NCBI RefSeq assembly: GCF_900564155.1
Contig: NZ_LS999839.1
Coordinates: 4,213,097-4,277,096 of the forward strand
Length of the DNA stretch: 64,000 nt
From: Pedobacter schmidteae
Lineage (GTDB): Bacteria > Bacteroidota > Bacteroidia > Sphingobacteriales > Sphingobacteriaceae
Direction of reading: 5' to 3'
Shown here: piece by piece, positions 16,608-24,313 of the stretch
Position numbering within the stretch: position 1 is the stretch's first letter
Layout: each line of letters opens with the position of its first letter
The notes under the pieces: generated by a model
Database searches by the model: none
What the model saw: the letters and a program-made list of their open reading frames with translations, nothing else
Told to the model about the DNA's origin: nothing
Made by a program: the position numbers and the translations under genes

Positions 16608-17698
16608 CAGAGAATAAAAACTGGAACAATCTTGAAAGTAATTTCGATTGGATAAAAAGAATGAATGAGGTACCACAAGACCCATTTTATCATGCTGAAG
16701 GCAATGTTGCTATTCATACCAAAATGGTTTTGGACGCTTTAATCAACGATGTTACTTTTGGTAGTTTAGATGCACAAGACCGCGAGATTTTATGGGCGGC
16801 TGCACTATTACATGATGTAGAAAAATACAGTACAACGTTAATAGATGTAGATGGAAGAATAAGCTCAGCCGGGCATGCAAAAAAAGGAGCCCAGAGTTCA
16901 AGAAACATTCTCTTTAATGAAATTCCTACTCCATTTTATATCCGGGAACAGATTGTCGGTCTGGTACGGCATCATGGATTACCTATCTGGCTATTTGAAA
17001 AACCTGATCCATTGAAATCATTGGTAAAAGCAAGTATGGAGGTGAGCTTACAATTGCTTACAATTTTAGCCAGAGCAGATATGCTTGGACGTATTTGTGA
17101 TGATCAGGCAGAAATGCTGTATCGAATTGACTGTTTTGAAGCTTATTGCAAGGAGCAAAACTGCTGGGATTCTGCACGGGTGTTTGCAACACCTCAAGCA
17201 AAGATGTATTATTTTGCGCACGAAGGATCTTTTGTCGATTATGTACCATTTGAATCATCTTCTTTTGAGGTGATGATGATGAGTGGCTTACCTGGAGCTG
17301 GAAAAGACAGTTATATCAGGCAAAACTTTAAAAATTTTCCTGTTGTTTCGCTGGATGAGATCAGAAAACAGATGGGGATAAAGCCGACAGATAAAAGCGG
17401 TAATGGTAAAGTTGTACAAGCTGCAAAAGAACTTGCAAGAACCCATTTACGGAAAAAGCAGACTTTTGTGTGGAATGCTACTAATATCACCCAGCAAATG
17501 AGATCGCAACTGATTGAACTGTTTACATCTTATGGAGCCGAAGTAAATATCATTTATCTTGAAGTTCCTTATGTCAAATTGAACCAGCAAAATAAAAACA
17601 GGGTAGAACAGGTTCCCGATTATATCATAGATAAATTAATCCAGAAACTTGAAGTTCCAAAAGCATGGGAGGCGCATCAGGTTTATTATTATATTTAA
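16595..17698 (+). CDS. HD-Pnk: end-healing phosphoesterase and polynucleotide 5'-kinase
   Basis: 367 residues in two parts. Residues about 30-180 are an HD domain with metal ligands visible: H41, LLHDVEK (H73/D74), GHA (H94), RHHGL (H126/H127) and ADMLGR (D162). Residues about 225-367 are a kinase with Walker A GLPGAGKDS (231-239) and an ATNI/R-rich lid. This order matches the Runella slithyformis HD-Pnk, characterised as removing 2',3'-cyclic or 3' phosphates and phosphorylating 5'-OH ends. With the ligase it makes a complete RNA break-repair kit. An unusual strong Shine-Dalgarno, GGAGG at 16584-16588, precedes the ATG inside the ligase gene; Bacteroidota rarely use one. A terminator follows 4 nt after the stop. 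Confidence 0.87.
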   Translation: MWTLTENKNWNNLESNFDWIKRMNEVPQDPFYHAEGNVAIHTKMVLDALINDVTFGSLDAQDREILWAAALLHDVEKYSTTLIDVDGRISSAGHAKKGAQSSRNILFNEIPTPFYIREQIVGLVRHHGLPIWLFEKPDPLKSLVKASMEVSLQLLTILARADMLGRICDDQAEMLYRIDCFEAYCKEQNCWDSARVFATPQAKMYYFAHEGSFVDYVPFESSSFEVMMMSGLPGAGKDSYIRQNFKNFPVVSLDEIRKQMGIKPTDKSGNGKVVQAAKELARTHLRKKQTFVWNATNITQQMRSQLIELFTSYGAEVNIIYLEVPYVKLNQQNKNRVEQVPDYIIDKLIQKLEVPKAWEAHQVYYYI

Positions 17699-17701
17699 TG
17701 T

Positions 17702-17732
17702 AAAAGCCAGTATATACAAAGTACTGGCTTTT
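17702..17732 (+). terminator. Intrinsic terminator after HD-Pnk
   Basis: An 11-bp stem, AAAAGCCAGTA / TACTGGCTTTT, around a 9-nt loop. The 3' arm ends in T's that overlap the -33 box of the next promoter. Confidence 0.75.
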
Positions 17733-17760
17733 GCTCATTTGCTGTTAGATGTTATATTTG
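17730..17760 (+). promoter_or_regulatory. Consensus promoter giving a leaderless transcript
   Basis: TTTG at 17730-17733, a 19-nt spacer and TATATTTG at 17753-17760 match the Bacteroidota consensus fully. The ATG of the next gene is at 17765, so transcription should begin at or within a few bases of the start codon. Confidence 0.6.
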
Positions 17761-17764
17761 TTTT

Positions 17765-18055
17765 ATGACCCATCTGAATGATTTTAAAGAAAGCATTGCC
17801 AAACGAGAGCTTCCCGCGGATTTGCCATTACATTTGCAGGCGTTATGGTATGATGCATCTGGAAACTGGAAAACTGCACATGAATTGATTGATCAGTTGA
17901 AAGATCAGAAGTCGGCACATGTTCATGCTTATTTACATCGTAAAGAAGGAGATATCTGGAATGCAGACTACTGGTACCATAAGGCTGGTAAGGTGAGATC
18001 AGAAGTTTCACTTGATGATGAATGGGAAGCTTTGGTAATGGAATATCTGATTTAG
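17765..18055 (+). CDS. Conserved-looking small cytosolic protein, unknown function
   Basis: 96 residues, soluble and helical. It contains LHLQALWYDASGNWKTAHELIDQLKD and HAYLHRKEGDIWNADYWYHKAGK, a pattern of Trp/Tyr/His that looks like a pair of TPR-like helical repeats (helix-turn-helix units with a conserved W..A...D..). I do not recognise a named family. Its promoter lies directly upstream, so the message appears leaderless. Nothing in the neighbourhood indicates a role. Confidence 0.75.
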   Translation: MTHLNDFKESIAKRELPADLPLHLQALWYDASGNWKTAHELIDQLKDQKSAHVHAYLHRKEGDIWNADYWYHKAGKVRSEVSLDDEWEALVMEYLI

Positions 18056-18116
18056 AATATTAGTGGCTTATGGAAATATTGATCTTATTGCATCAATAAC
18101 TTAAAACAATATAGTT

Positions 18117-18791
18117 ATGGAAAATAAGATCAATAATGCAAGCCTGAAATTTACCTGTACTGCAGACTGGGATACGATGAAACCCGCGGCCGAAGGTCGG
18201 TTTTGTGATACCTGTCAAAAGAAAGTATACGATTTAACGGATAAAAATGTGGCTTATTTTGTCAGCATTTTGCAGGAGAACGACAATAAAGTTTGTGGAA
18301 GGTTTAATATTGATCAATTGGCTGAACCGGCCAGGCAATACCACAGGCCTTATTGGAGAAAATGGCTGATAGCAGCTATGGTATTTATTGGCTTTAGTAC
18401 ATTAGCTCAAAAAGTTAAATCACAAGGAATCATAGTCGGCAAAGTAGTGCCGAAACCGGTAGAGGAAGATGGGTATTTAGTTTCGAAATTAGGTGAAATT
18501 GCTTTGGTACCTAACCCTGCGCATTTAAAATCACTGCACGCTTATGTGGTCAAAAAATGTAAAGTTGCTACTTCAACTAATGGCAGGATAATCGCTTCGT
18601 TTATAGTTGGAAAAGATGGTGCGTTGGAAAATCTTGCAGTTAGCAACCATTTGGGAGAAAAGGTCAGGACTGAAGTTTTAAAGATTTTAAAAACTGCACC
18701 TAAATGGAAACATGCGGATGAGTTTTATGGTCGTCCTTATGCATTGCAGCTGACTTTTAAAAATGGTCGTATTGAAACTTATTGCGAATGA
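18117..18791 (+). CDS. Membrane-anchored protein with a TonB-C-like domain
   Basis: 224 residues. The N-terminal cytosolic part (1-80) has a small Cys motif, RFCDTCQKKVYDLTD (residues about 28-42), which may bind metal. One membrane segment (about 83-98) follows. The periplasmic part (about 135-224) reads like a TonB C-terminal domain: IIASFIVGKDGALENLAVSN, then VLKILKTAPKWKHA and YALQLTFKNG, as in 'V.F.V..DG.V....V..S.....EA..V....P.W.P'. Such Bacteroidota proteins are annotated as energy-transducer TonB or BlaR1-like anti-sigma partners. Which receptor it serves cannot be told. Confidence 0.72.
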   Translation: MENKINNASLKFTCTADWDTMKPAAEGRFCDTCQKKVYDLTDKNVAYFVSILQENDNKVCGRFNIDQLAEPARQYHRPYWRKWLIAAMVFIGFSTLAQKVKSQGIIVGKVVPKPVEEDGYLVSKLGEIALVPNPAHLKSLHAYVVKKCKVATSTNGRIIASFIVGKDGALENLAVSNHLGEKVRTEVLKILKTAPKWKHADEFYGRPYALQLTFKNGRIETYCE

Positions 18792-18930
18792 GGAAAAGAA
18801 ATACATGTAAATCTCTTTTAATCTTAAAAATCTTACAGTAGACTTTTACTTGTTTTTGTAAAATAATATCTTAAACTTTGGAACTAACTAGAAGCTTGGT
18901 TAAAGCTCAAATCTAAATTAACGTTACATT

Positions 18931-19380
18931 ATGTTTCAAAATCCTTTTTCTTTTGAAGGCCGCATCCGCAGACTGGAATTCGGTCTCAGTTTGGCTATTT
19001 ATTTTGTTTTTGCTTTTGTCACCGGATTCGTTTTAGGAATAACAGGGTTGATAGATGACACTGAAAGTCCTAAAAATACCTTGAGTTTACTACTTGCATT
19101 ATCACCTGGCATCTATTTTATGTGGGCACAAGGTGCTAAAAGGTGTCATGACAGGAACAATAGCGGTTGGTACCAGTTGATTCCTTTTTATGGCTTCTGG
19201 ATGTTATTCGCCGAAGGCGACATCAATGAAAATGAATATGGTGAAAACCCGAAATCTCCTAAAACTTTTTTCGATCCTTTTTCAACTAATCATGTTGAAC
19301 CGCAGGTTAAAGAGCAGACTGTAGTCGAGCCGATTGATGATGTGGATGAGGACGGGACTATTAAGGGGACGAAGGATTAA
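18931..19380 (+). CDS. DUF805 inner-membrane protein
   Basis: 149 residues. It begins FQNPFSFEGRIRRLEFGLSL, the standard start of DUF805 (F.f.GR..R.eyw), and keeps AKRCHDRNNSGWYQLIPFYG, the 'kRLhDrgksGww.ll...P' motif. Membrane segments lie at about 17-37, 47-65 and 75-95. The C-terminal 40 residues are acidic and probably disordered. Function of the family is unknown. Confidence 0.88.
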   Translation: MFQNPFSFEGRIRRLEFGLSLAIYFVFAFVTGFVLGITGLIDDTESPKNTLSLLLALSPGIYFMWAQGAKRCHDRNNSGWYQLIPFYGFWMLFAEGDINENEYGENPKSPKTFFDPFSTNHVEPQVKEQTVVEPIDDVDEDGTIKGTKD

Positions 19381-19429
19381 GAACAGCTCATGCTGAAATC
19401 AAAATGGATGATTATTTTATATAAGGGGG

Positions 19430-19454
19430 TGACCTTGGATTTCATTGAAGGTCA
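19430..19454 (+). promoter_or_regulatory. Inverted repeat upstream of the M48 peptidase gene
   Basis: TGACCTT (19430-19436) and AAGGTCA (19448-19454) form a perfect 7-bp inverted repeat with an 11-nt gap, 40 nt before the ATG. It could be an operator or an RNA hairpin; nothing distinguishes the two. Confidence 0.35.
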
Positions 19455-19494
19455 ATTCTTGATGATATATATTTAACTTCAAAGACAAATTTAT

Positions 19495-21561
19495 ATGCAA
19501 TCTAACGCTTTCAGTGTTTCTGAAAATTTCAGAAAGATGGCCATCAAGTCCATGCTTTCTATTGCACTTTTTCTGTTTACTTATTTAGTCCTTATCATTT
19601 TAGCCATAGGGGTGGTCGCTTTATGTGGTTTGATTGCTTATGCCATAATTATGTTGAAAGCAATGATTATCACAATTATGCTCGGCCTGGGTTTTATTGG
19701 CATGGGGTTTTTAATATTCTTTTTCCTGATTAAGTTCATTTTCAGCCGTTCTGCAAAAGTCGACAGAAGCCACCTTATTGAAATTACCCAATCACAACAA
19801 CCACAACTATTTAAAATGATCAATGAAATAGTTGTCGAGGTCAAAACAGATTATCCCAAAAAGGTATATCTCTCTTCTGATGTAAACGCATCTGTCTTTT
19901 ATGATTCAAGTTTCTGGAGCATGTTTTTTCCAGTTAAAAAGAACCTCCAAATAGGATTGGGGTTAATGAACTCAGTGTCGGCAGTAGAATTAAAGGCAAT
20001 TCTGGCCCACGAATTCGGTCATTTTTCACAGCGTAGTATGAAAGTAGGCGGATATGTTTATCATGTAAACAAGGTTATTTATAACATGTTGTATGACAAT
20101 GACAGCTATAGTAACCTGTTGAACCGATGGTCGAATATGAGTTCCTATTTCAGTTTGTTTTCTGGTGGCGCCATTTGGGTTATCGGTGGAATTCAACAGG
20201 TGTTGTATAAAGTTTATAACCGATTGAATTTAAGTTATATGGCTTTATCCAGAGAAATGGAGTTTCATGCAGATGCTGTTGCCGCAAGTGTTGCAGGCTC
20301 TCAGCCGTTAATTAGTTCGTTGCTAAGGTTAGGAATTGCGGATCAGTCATTATCTACAGTTTTTGATTACTATAATAGTAAAATTGAAACCTCTCAAAGA
20401 ACTAATAATATATATCCGCAACATTTTTTTGTGCTAAACCAAATAGCAAATGTAGAAAAATTACCTTTCAATAACGGTCTACCTAGTTTAACAGTAGACG
20501 TGTATAAGCGGTTTAGTAAAACAAAATTGATACTCGACAACCAATGGTCATCACATCCAAGCACCGAGGAGCGTGTAGCGGGGTTGATGATGCTTAATCA
20601 ACCGCAAAGAGAACAGGGAATGGATATGGCCATGGATTTGCTTGTTGATAAGGATACCGTGCAGGAAATGATTACTGATCGACTATTTGTTTCTGTTAAC
20701 TATGCAGATGAAGTAACCATTACAGATGACAAGACCTTTAAAGAGGAATATCTAAAACGGGAGGAGGAGTATTCCTATCCTGAAATTTATAATGGTTATT
20801 TTATTTCCCGCGATCCACACAAGGAATTTACATTGCTGGATTTAGAAATAACTGAAATGTCAGAAGTTCAGTCATTTGAAGTCTTATTTAGTGATCAAAT
20901 GGTTGGCCTGGCCAAAACCCTGGAGACTGCAATTGCAGACTTGCAGATTATTGAAAGGATTAAAAACAGGGAGGTTGAGATTAATACTTTTGACTATGAT
21001 GGTAAGAAATACTCATCGGATGAAGCAACTGACCTTTGCCGTAATATTGAGGACGAAATTAACAGGCTAACTGAGCAGCTCAAAAAAAATGAGATAGAAA
21101 TATTTAGCTTCTTTTTAAATAAATCTATTCATCAGGGAAAACTTAATGAGTTTCGACAGTATGCTTCTAATTATCTCTCTGTAGCCGATGAGATGCAGCT
21201 ACGCCATACTAGCTATATTGAGTTAGCCAATATTACCTACTTTATGCAGACGTCAACCCCATTAGAAACGATAAGGGAAAACATGCATCAGGTTAAGCAA
21301 ATTGAAAAGCCATTTAAAGAACAGGTTGGTATTTTATTGACGGATGATTTATACAGAGATCTAATGAGAGAGGAAGTAAGGTCCCGGTTTGAAAAATACC
21401 TGTCGAATGACTGGCAATACTTTAACTACGATACCTACCATAACGAAGAGGTAGAAGCTTTTTTTGTAGTGATGAATGATTTTTCATGGTTGGTGTTTAA
21501 TGGTTACTTTAAAATGAAAAAAGCTTTGCTTGAGTTTCAGGCTGATTTACTTAAGGAATAG
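19495..21561 (+). CDS. M48 family membrane-bound zinc metalloprotease
   Basis: 688 residues. Two membrane segments (about 18-50 and 57-83) precede an M48 catalytic domain: zinc motif LAHEFGHFSQ (H172, E173, H176) and third ligand in REMEFHADAVAAS (near 258). M48 enzymes (HtpX/Oma1-like) degrade damaged or misfolded membrane proteins, and the long, mostly helical C-terminal part (about 350-688) is specific to the larger Bacteroidota members; its role is unknown. Single gene, with an inverted repeat in its leader. Confidence 0.87.
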   Translation: MQSNAFSVSENFRKMAIKSMLSIALFLFTYLVLIILAIGVVALCGLIAYAIIMLKAMIITIMLGLGFIGMGFLIFFFLIKFIFSRSAKVDRSHLIEITQSQQPQLFKMINEIVVEVKTDYPKKVYLSSDVNASVFYDSSFWSMFFPVKKNLQIGLGLMNSVSAVELKAILAHEFGHFSQRSMKVGGYVYHVNKVIYNMLYDNDSYSNLLNRWSNMSSYFSLFSGGAIWVIGGIQQVLYKVYNRLNLSYMALSREMEFHADAVAASVAGSQPLISSLLRLGIADQSLSTVFDYYNSKIETSQRTNNIYPQHFFVLNQIANVEKLPFNNGLPSLTVDVYKRFSKTKLILDNQWSSHPSTEERVAGLMMLNQPQREQGMDMAMDLLVDKDTVQEMITDRLFVSVNYADEVTITDDKTFKEEYLKREEEYSYPEIYNGYFISRDPHKEFTLLDLEITEMSEVQSFEVLFSDQMVGLAKTLETAIADLQIIERIKNREVEINTFDYDGKKYSSDEATDLCRNIEDEINRLTEQLKKNEIEIFSFFLNKSIHQGKLNEFRQYASNYLSVADEMQLRHTSYIELANITYFMQTSTPLETIRENMHQVKQIEKPFKEQVGILLTDDLYRDLMREEVRSRFEKYLSNDWQYFNYDTYHNEEVEAFFVVMNDFSWLVFNGYFKMKKALLEFQADLLKE

Positions 21562-21587
21562 GAAATTTGTTCTTTATTTTGAATTTA

Positions 21588-21618
21588 ATTGATCTGAATA
21601 ATTAAAAAGATACCTTTA
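21588..21618 (+). promoter_or_regulatory. Promoter of the second GNAT gene
   Basis: ATTG at 21588-21591, a 19-nt spacer and TACCTTTA at 21611-21618 (one mismatch to TAnnTTTG). The ATG at 21623 is only 4 nt after the box, so the mRNA is probably leaderless. Confidence 0.45.
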
Positions 21619-21622
21619 GCAA

Positions 21623-22039
21623 ATGAAATACCAGGCACAGTATAAAAACGTTAGTCCGGAAACTTACATTCACCTCAGGGTGTCCAGTGGCTTAAGTGCC
21701 AAAACACCAGAGGCAGCAAAGATTGGATTGGAAAACTCCCTTTGTTGCGTAGTAATTGTGGACACTGAAAATAACGATGAACCGATAGGAATGGGGCGCA
21801 TTATTGGCGATGGTGCCTGTCATTGTCAGGTTGTAGATATATGTGTTTTGCCGGTCCATCAAAAAAAGGGATTGGGAAAGCTGATTATGGAAAAACTGAA
21901 GAACTTTATAGATGAATCGTTGCCGCCTTCCTGCTATATCAGTTTAATTGCCGATGGGGATGCCTATCAATTGTACCAGCAATATGATTTTAAGGAAGTA
22001 TGGCCGGCATCGAGAGGAATGGCATTTTTAAAACGTTGA
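21623..22039 (+). CDS. GNAT family N-acetyltransferase
   Basis: 138 residues. CVLPVHQKKGLGKLIMEKLKNFI is the acetyl-CoA-binding motif A, preceded by IGMGRIIGDGACHCQVVDI, and the C-terminus YQLYQQYDFKEVWPASRGMAFLK is motif B. The pattern is that of small acetyltransferases of the YjcF/ElaA-like group; the substrate is unknown. The last codons of this gene (GMAFLKR and stop) recur almost identically at 33248-33270 in a gene remnant. Confidence 0.85.
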   Translation: MKYQAQYKNVSPETYIHLRVSSGLSAKTPEAAKIGLENSLCCVVIVDTENNDEPIGMGRIIGDGACHCQVVDICVLPVHQKKGLGKLIMEKLKNFIDESLPPSCYISLIADGDAYQLYQQYDFKEVWPASRGMAFLKR

Positions 22040-22070
22040 AAATCCCTAAAACTCCCCTAACACCTCTTTT

Positions 22071-22080
22071 CAAACGATTG
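22071..22080. promoter_or_regulatory. Imperfect palindrome resembling a LacI-family operator
   Basis: CAAACGATTG has the CAAnCGnTTG layout of LacI-family sites with one mismatch. No LacI gene is nearby. The 22040-22283 gap also holds direct repeats CCTGGTAC (two copies about 34 bp apart) and GACAGCAGATTAA (22151-22163 and 22228-22240), the second lying in the promoter spacer of the sigma gene. Confidence 0.25.
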
Positions 22081-22223
22081 CGCAGGAAATGGTTTGCAAA
22101 GAGAATTAATTATTGCTAAATCGCTAATGTAAAGCCTGGTACTGGTTTTCGACAGCAGATTAATTATACCTGGTACCCGGATGAATTTACAGAAACTTTA
22201 AAATAATATATTACTTTCTAAAT

Positions 22224-22253
22224 ATTGGACAGCAGATTAAATTCTTAGCTTTA
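22224..22253 (+). promoter_or_regulatory. Promoter of ECF sigma factor, nutrient locus 1
   Basis: ATTG at 22224-22227, an 18-nt spacer and TAGCTTTA at 22246-22253. It supports a start of transcription near 22260 and hence a start codon close to 22284. Confidence 0.45.
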
Positions 22254-22283
22254 GCGGCTTGAAAAAGAGTTATAAAATAGGTT

Positions 22284-22868
22284 TTGGAGTCTCATAGATA
22301 TAGTAAATATAATGATTTAGAACTTGCTGAACTGTTTCGGACGGGAGATGCTGCAGCATTTAAAGAAATATATGCCAGGTACAATAAATTACTTTTCCTT
22401 TTTGCCCTAAAGAAGCTGGAGGATGAGCAGGAGGCTATGGATGTCGTTCAGGACGTTTTTCTATGGATATTAAACAACAAGGAAAAACTGGCCCTTAATA
22501 CCTCTCTATCCAGTTACCTTTATAAATCTGTACTCAACAAAATCTTTGACATTTTCCGTCATCAAAAAACCATCAGGAAGTATATTGAACAGGGTGATTA
22601 TTTCATTGATGTAGATACCAATGAGACAGATTACCTTATTCGCGAAAAAGACATCAGGGCAATGATTGACAACGAAGTTGCCAGTATGCCTCCGCGTATG
22701 CGAGAAGTGTACGAGCTGAGGTACAAACAGAACCAGGATGCCGGGGCGATCTCATTGCAGTTGGATATTTCCGAACATACGGTTAATGTACATATACAAC
22801 GCAGCCTTAAATATCTTAGAAAGCGGCTTGGCGAATTGATTTATATCCTCTTTATTCTCAATTCCTAA
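22284..22868 (+). CDS. ECF RNA polymerase sigma factor (FecI-like), nutrient locus 1
   Basis: 194 residues. Region 2 spans about 25-90 (FKEIYARYNKLLFLFALKKLED...AMDVVQDVFLWIL) and region 4 about 130-185 (MPPRMREVYELRYKQNQDAGAISLQLDISEHTVNVHIQRSL), the latter a clear HTH. No ATG lies in frame before the conserved core; the frame begins at a TTG (22284), which I take as the start. The next gene is its FecR partner, and the target is presumably the SusCD operon that follows. Such sigma factors are activated when the cognate receptor binds its ligand. Confidence 0.9.
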   Translation: MESHRYSKYNDLELAELFRTGDAAAFKEIYARYNKLLFLFALKKLEDEQEAMDVVQDVFLWILNNKEKLALNTSLSSYLYKSVLNKIFDIFRHQKTIRKYIEQGDYFIDVDTNETDYLIREKDIRAMIDNEVASMPPRMREVYELRYKQNQDAGAISLQLDISEHTVNVHIQRSLKYLRKRLGELIYILFILNS

Positions 22869-22969
22869 TCATTAATTCAAAAATAAATTAACTGATATAT
22901 AGTGTTTTACATTTATTTTTCTTCTTTTTTACAGATGGAGTAATTTTTTGGCGGGGGCTTTACGCCTTA

Positions 22970-23005
22970 ATATCACTTAACAGGCATTGAGCGCTTTAGT
23001 GATAT
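22970..23005 (+). promoter_or_regulatory. Hairpin that encloses the FecR start codon
   Basis: ATATCACT (22970-22977) pairs perfectly with AGTGATAT (22998-23005) around a 20-nt loop; two further A-T pairs can form inside. The FecR ATG (23004-23006) overlaps the 3' arm. In the mRNA this would hide the start codon. Confidence 0.4.
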
Positions 23006-24122
23006 GGAAAAGAAGAATATAAAAGAAATCTTAGAAAAAGTTCAGACGGGCGATTTTACGGCTGAAGAAGAAATGGCTGCAAAGCGTTGGCTTTTTCAAC
23101 TCAATAGAAATAAGGAGCTTTATCATTCCCAGGAAAGGCTTGATGAAGTAAGCGACAAAATGTGGGCCTCCATTGCCGAAAGCCAAAACAAATTGGTACA
23201 AAAGAAATCAATCCGTTTATGGCCACGCATTGCAGCCGCCGTTGCCGCGATTTTCCTGATCGTGCTCGGAATAACCTTTTTTAGTTACCAGCGTCAGCAA
23301 CCAACACTGGTGCAAGACGTTTTGCCTGGACGTGTAGGGGCCACGCTGACCTTGGCAAATGGCAAAAAAATCACCTTGTCGGAAGCTACAACCGGCGAAA
23401 TAGCAAAGGAATCTGGTATTAGTGTAACTAAATCTGCAGATGGGCAATTGGTATATGAGATTAAAGAAAACGATAAGCTTGCCGGCGGTACAAATACCTT
23501 AAGTACTTCAAAAGGCGAAACCTATATTTTGACTTTACCGGATAAAAGTAAGGTATGGCTTAATGCGGCTTCAAGTTTAACCTATTCTGCAGGAATCCAT
23601 AAAGATGGACTACGTAAGGTAAAACTCGACGGTGAAGCTTATTTCGAGATCGCGAAAGACAAAGACCATCCGTTTATTGTTCAGACAGCCACACAGCAGG
23701 TAGAGGTTTTGGGTACACATTTTAATGTCAATAGCTATTCCAATGAACCGGACGTGAGGACAACCTTGTTGGAAGGGAGTGTAAAGGTATCAAACGGAGC
23801 AACCGGCAGTATACTTAAACCTAACCAGCAGGCTATTTTAATAGACCATAAGATAACTGTCAAAAACGTAAATGCGGAAGATGAGATAGCCTGGAAAGAT
23901 GGTGTTTTTCTTTTTCAGGACGAAAGCCTCGCCAATATTATGCGTAGGATTTCGCGATGGTACAACGTAGATGTGGTGTTTGCCGATGGGGTAAACCAAA
24001 ACCAGTTGTATGGAGGGGGGATATCACGTTACAACAATGTATCTACCGTACTGGAAATGCTGGAGAGTACAAAAGATGTTCGATTTAAGATTGAAGGAAG
24101 GAGGATTTTTGTTATGAAATAA
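23004..24122 (+). CDS. FecR-family anti-sigma factor, nutrient locus 1
   Basis: 372 residues. The N-terminal cytosolic part (1-70) would bind the sigma factor. One membrane helix lies at about 75-93 (RIAAAVAAIFLIVLGITFF). The periplasmic FecR domain is at about 175-275 (TLPDKSKVWLNAASSLTYSAG, GEAYFEIAKDKDHPFIVQT, VLGTHFNVNSY). A C-terminal DUF4974/STN-like domain follows at about 300-372 (NIMRRISRWYNVDVVF). It relays the signal from the SusC receptor's N-terminal domain to the ECF sigma factor. The start codon lies inside a predicted hairpin, so its synthesis relative to sigma may be tuned. Confidence 0.92.
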   Translation: MEKKNIKEILEKVQTGDFTAEEEMAAKRWLFQLNRNKELYHSQERLDEVSDKMWASIAESQNKLVQKKSIRLWPRIAAAVAAIFLIVLGITFFSYQRQQPTLVQDVLPGRVGATLTLANGKKITLSEATTGEIAKESGISVTKSADGQLVYEIKENDKLAGGTNTLSTSKGETYILTLPDKSKVWLNAASSLTYSAGIHKDGLRKVKLDGEAYFEIAKDKDHPFIVQTATQQVEVLGTHFNVNSYSNEPDVRTTLLEGSVKVSNGATGSILKPNQQAILIDHKITVKNVNAEDEIAWKDGVFLFQDESLANIMRRISRWYNVDVVFADGVNQNQLYGGGISRYNNVSTVLEMLESTKDVRFKIEGRRIFVMK

Positions 24123-24173
24123 TTCAACTCTGGTTTAGGATCATTTCATTCCGCAAGTTTTTTTGCAGCAATA

Positions 24174-24203
24174 ATCAGATTCCGGTTGGAGCCGGAACCT
24201 GAT
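24174..24203 (+). promoter_or_regulatory. Leader hairpin upstream of SusC, locus 1
   Basis: ATCAG-A-TTCCGG, loop TTGGAG, CCGGAA-C-CTGAT: eleven pairs with one A-C mismatch. It lies in the 191-nt gap between FecR and SusC. There is no T-run, so it is not a classical terminator. An analogous hairpin is found in locus 2. Confidence 0.45.
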
Positions 24204-24313
24204 CAAATGTTTTGATTCATCATCCCATAAGGATTTAATTAATTGCTAACGTGCATGCCCAGGATTTTCGACGATCAGGAGGGCTACACAAATCAACCAA
24301 AACAAACAAATTT

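Noticed and set aside
18061..18116. rRNA or tRNA gene in short gaps
   Set aside because: The gaps were checked for cloverleaf arms and CCA-like ends; none was seen in this or any other gap.
24251..24313. Longer N-terminus of the locus 1 SusC
   Set aside because: The added 21 residues are polar, lie in leader DNA, and precede the expected signal sequence; the ATG at 24314 is preferred.
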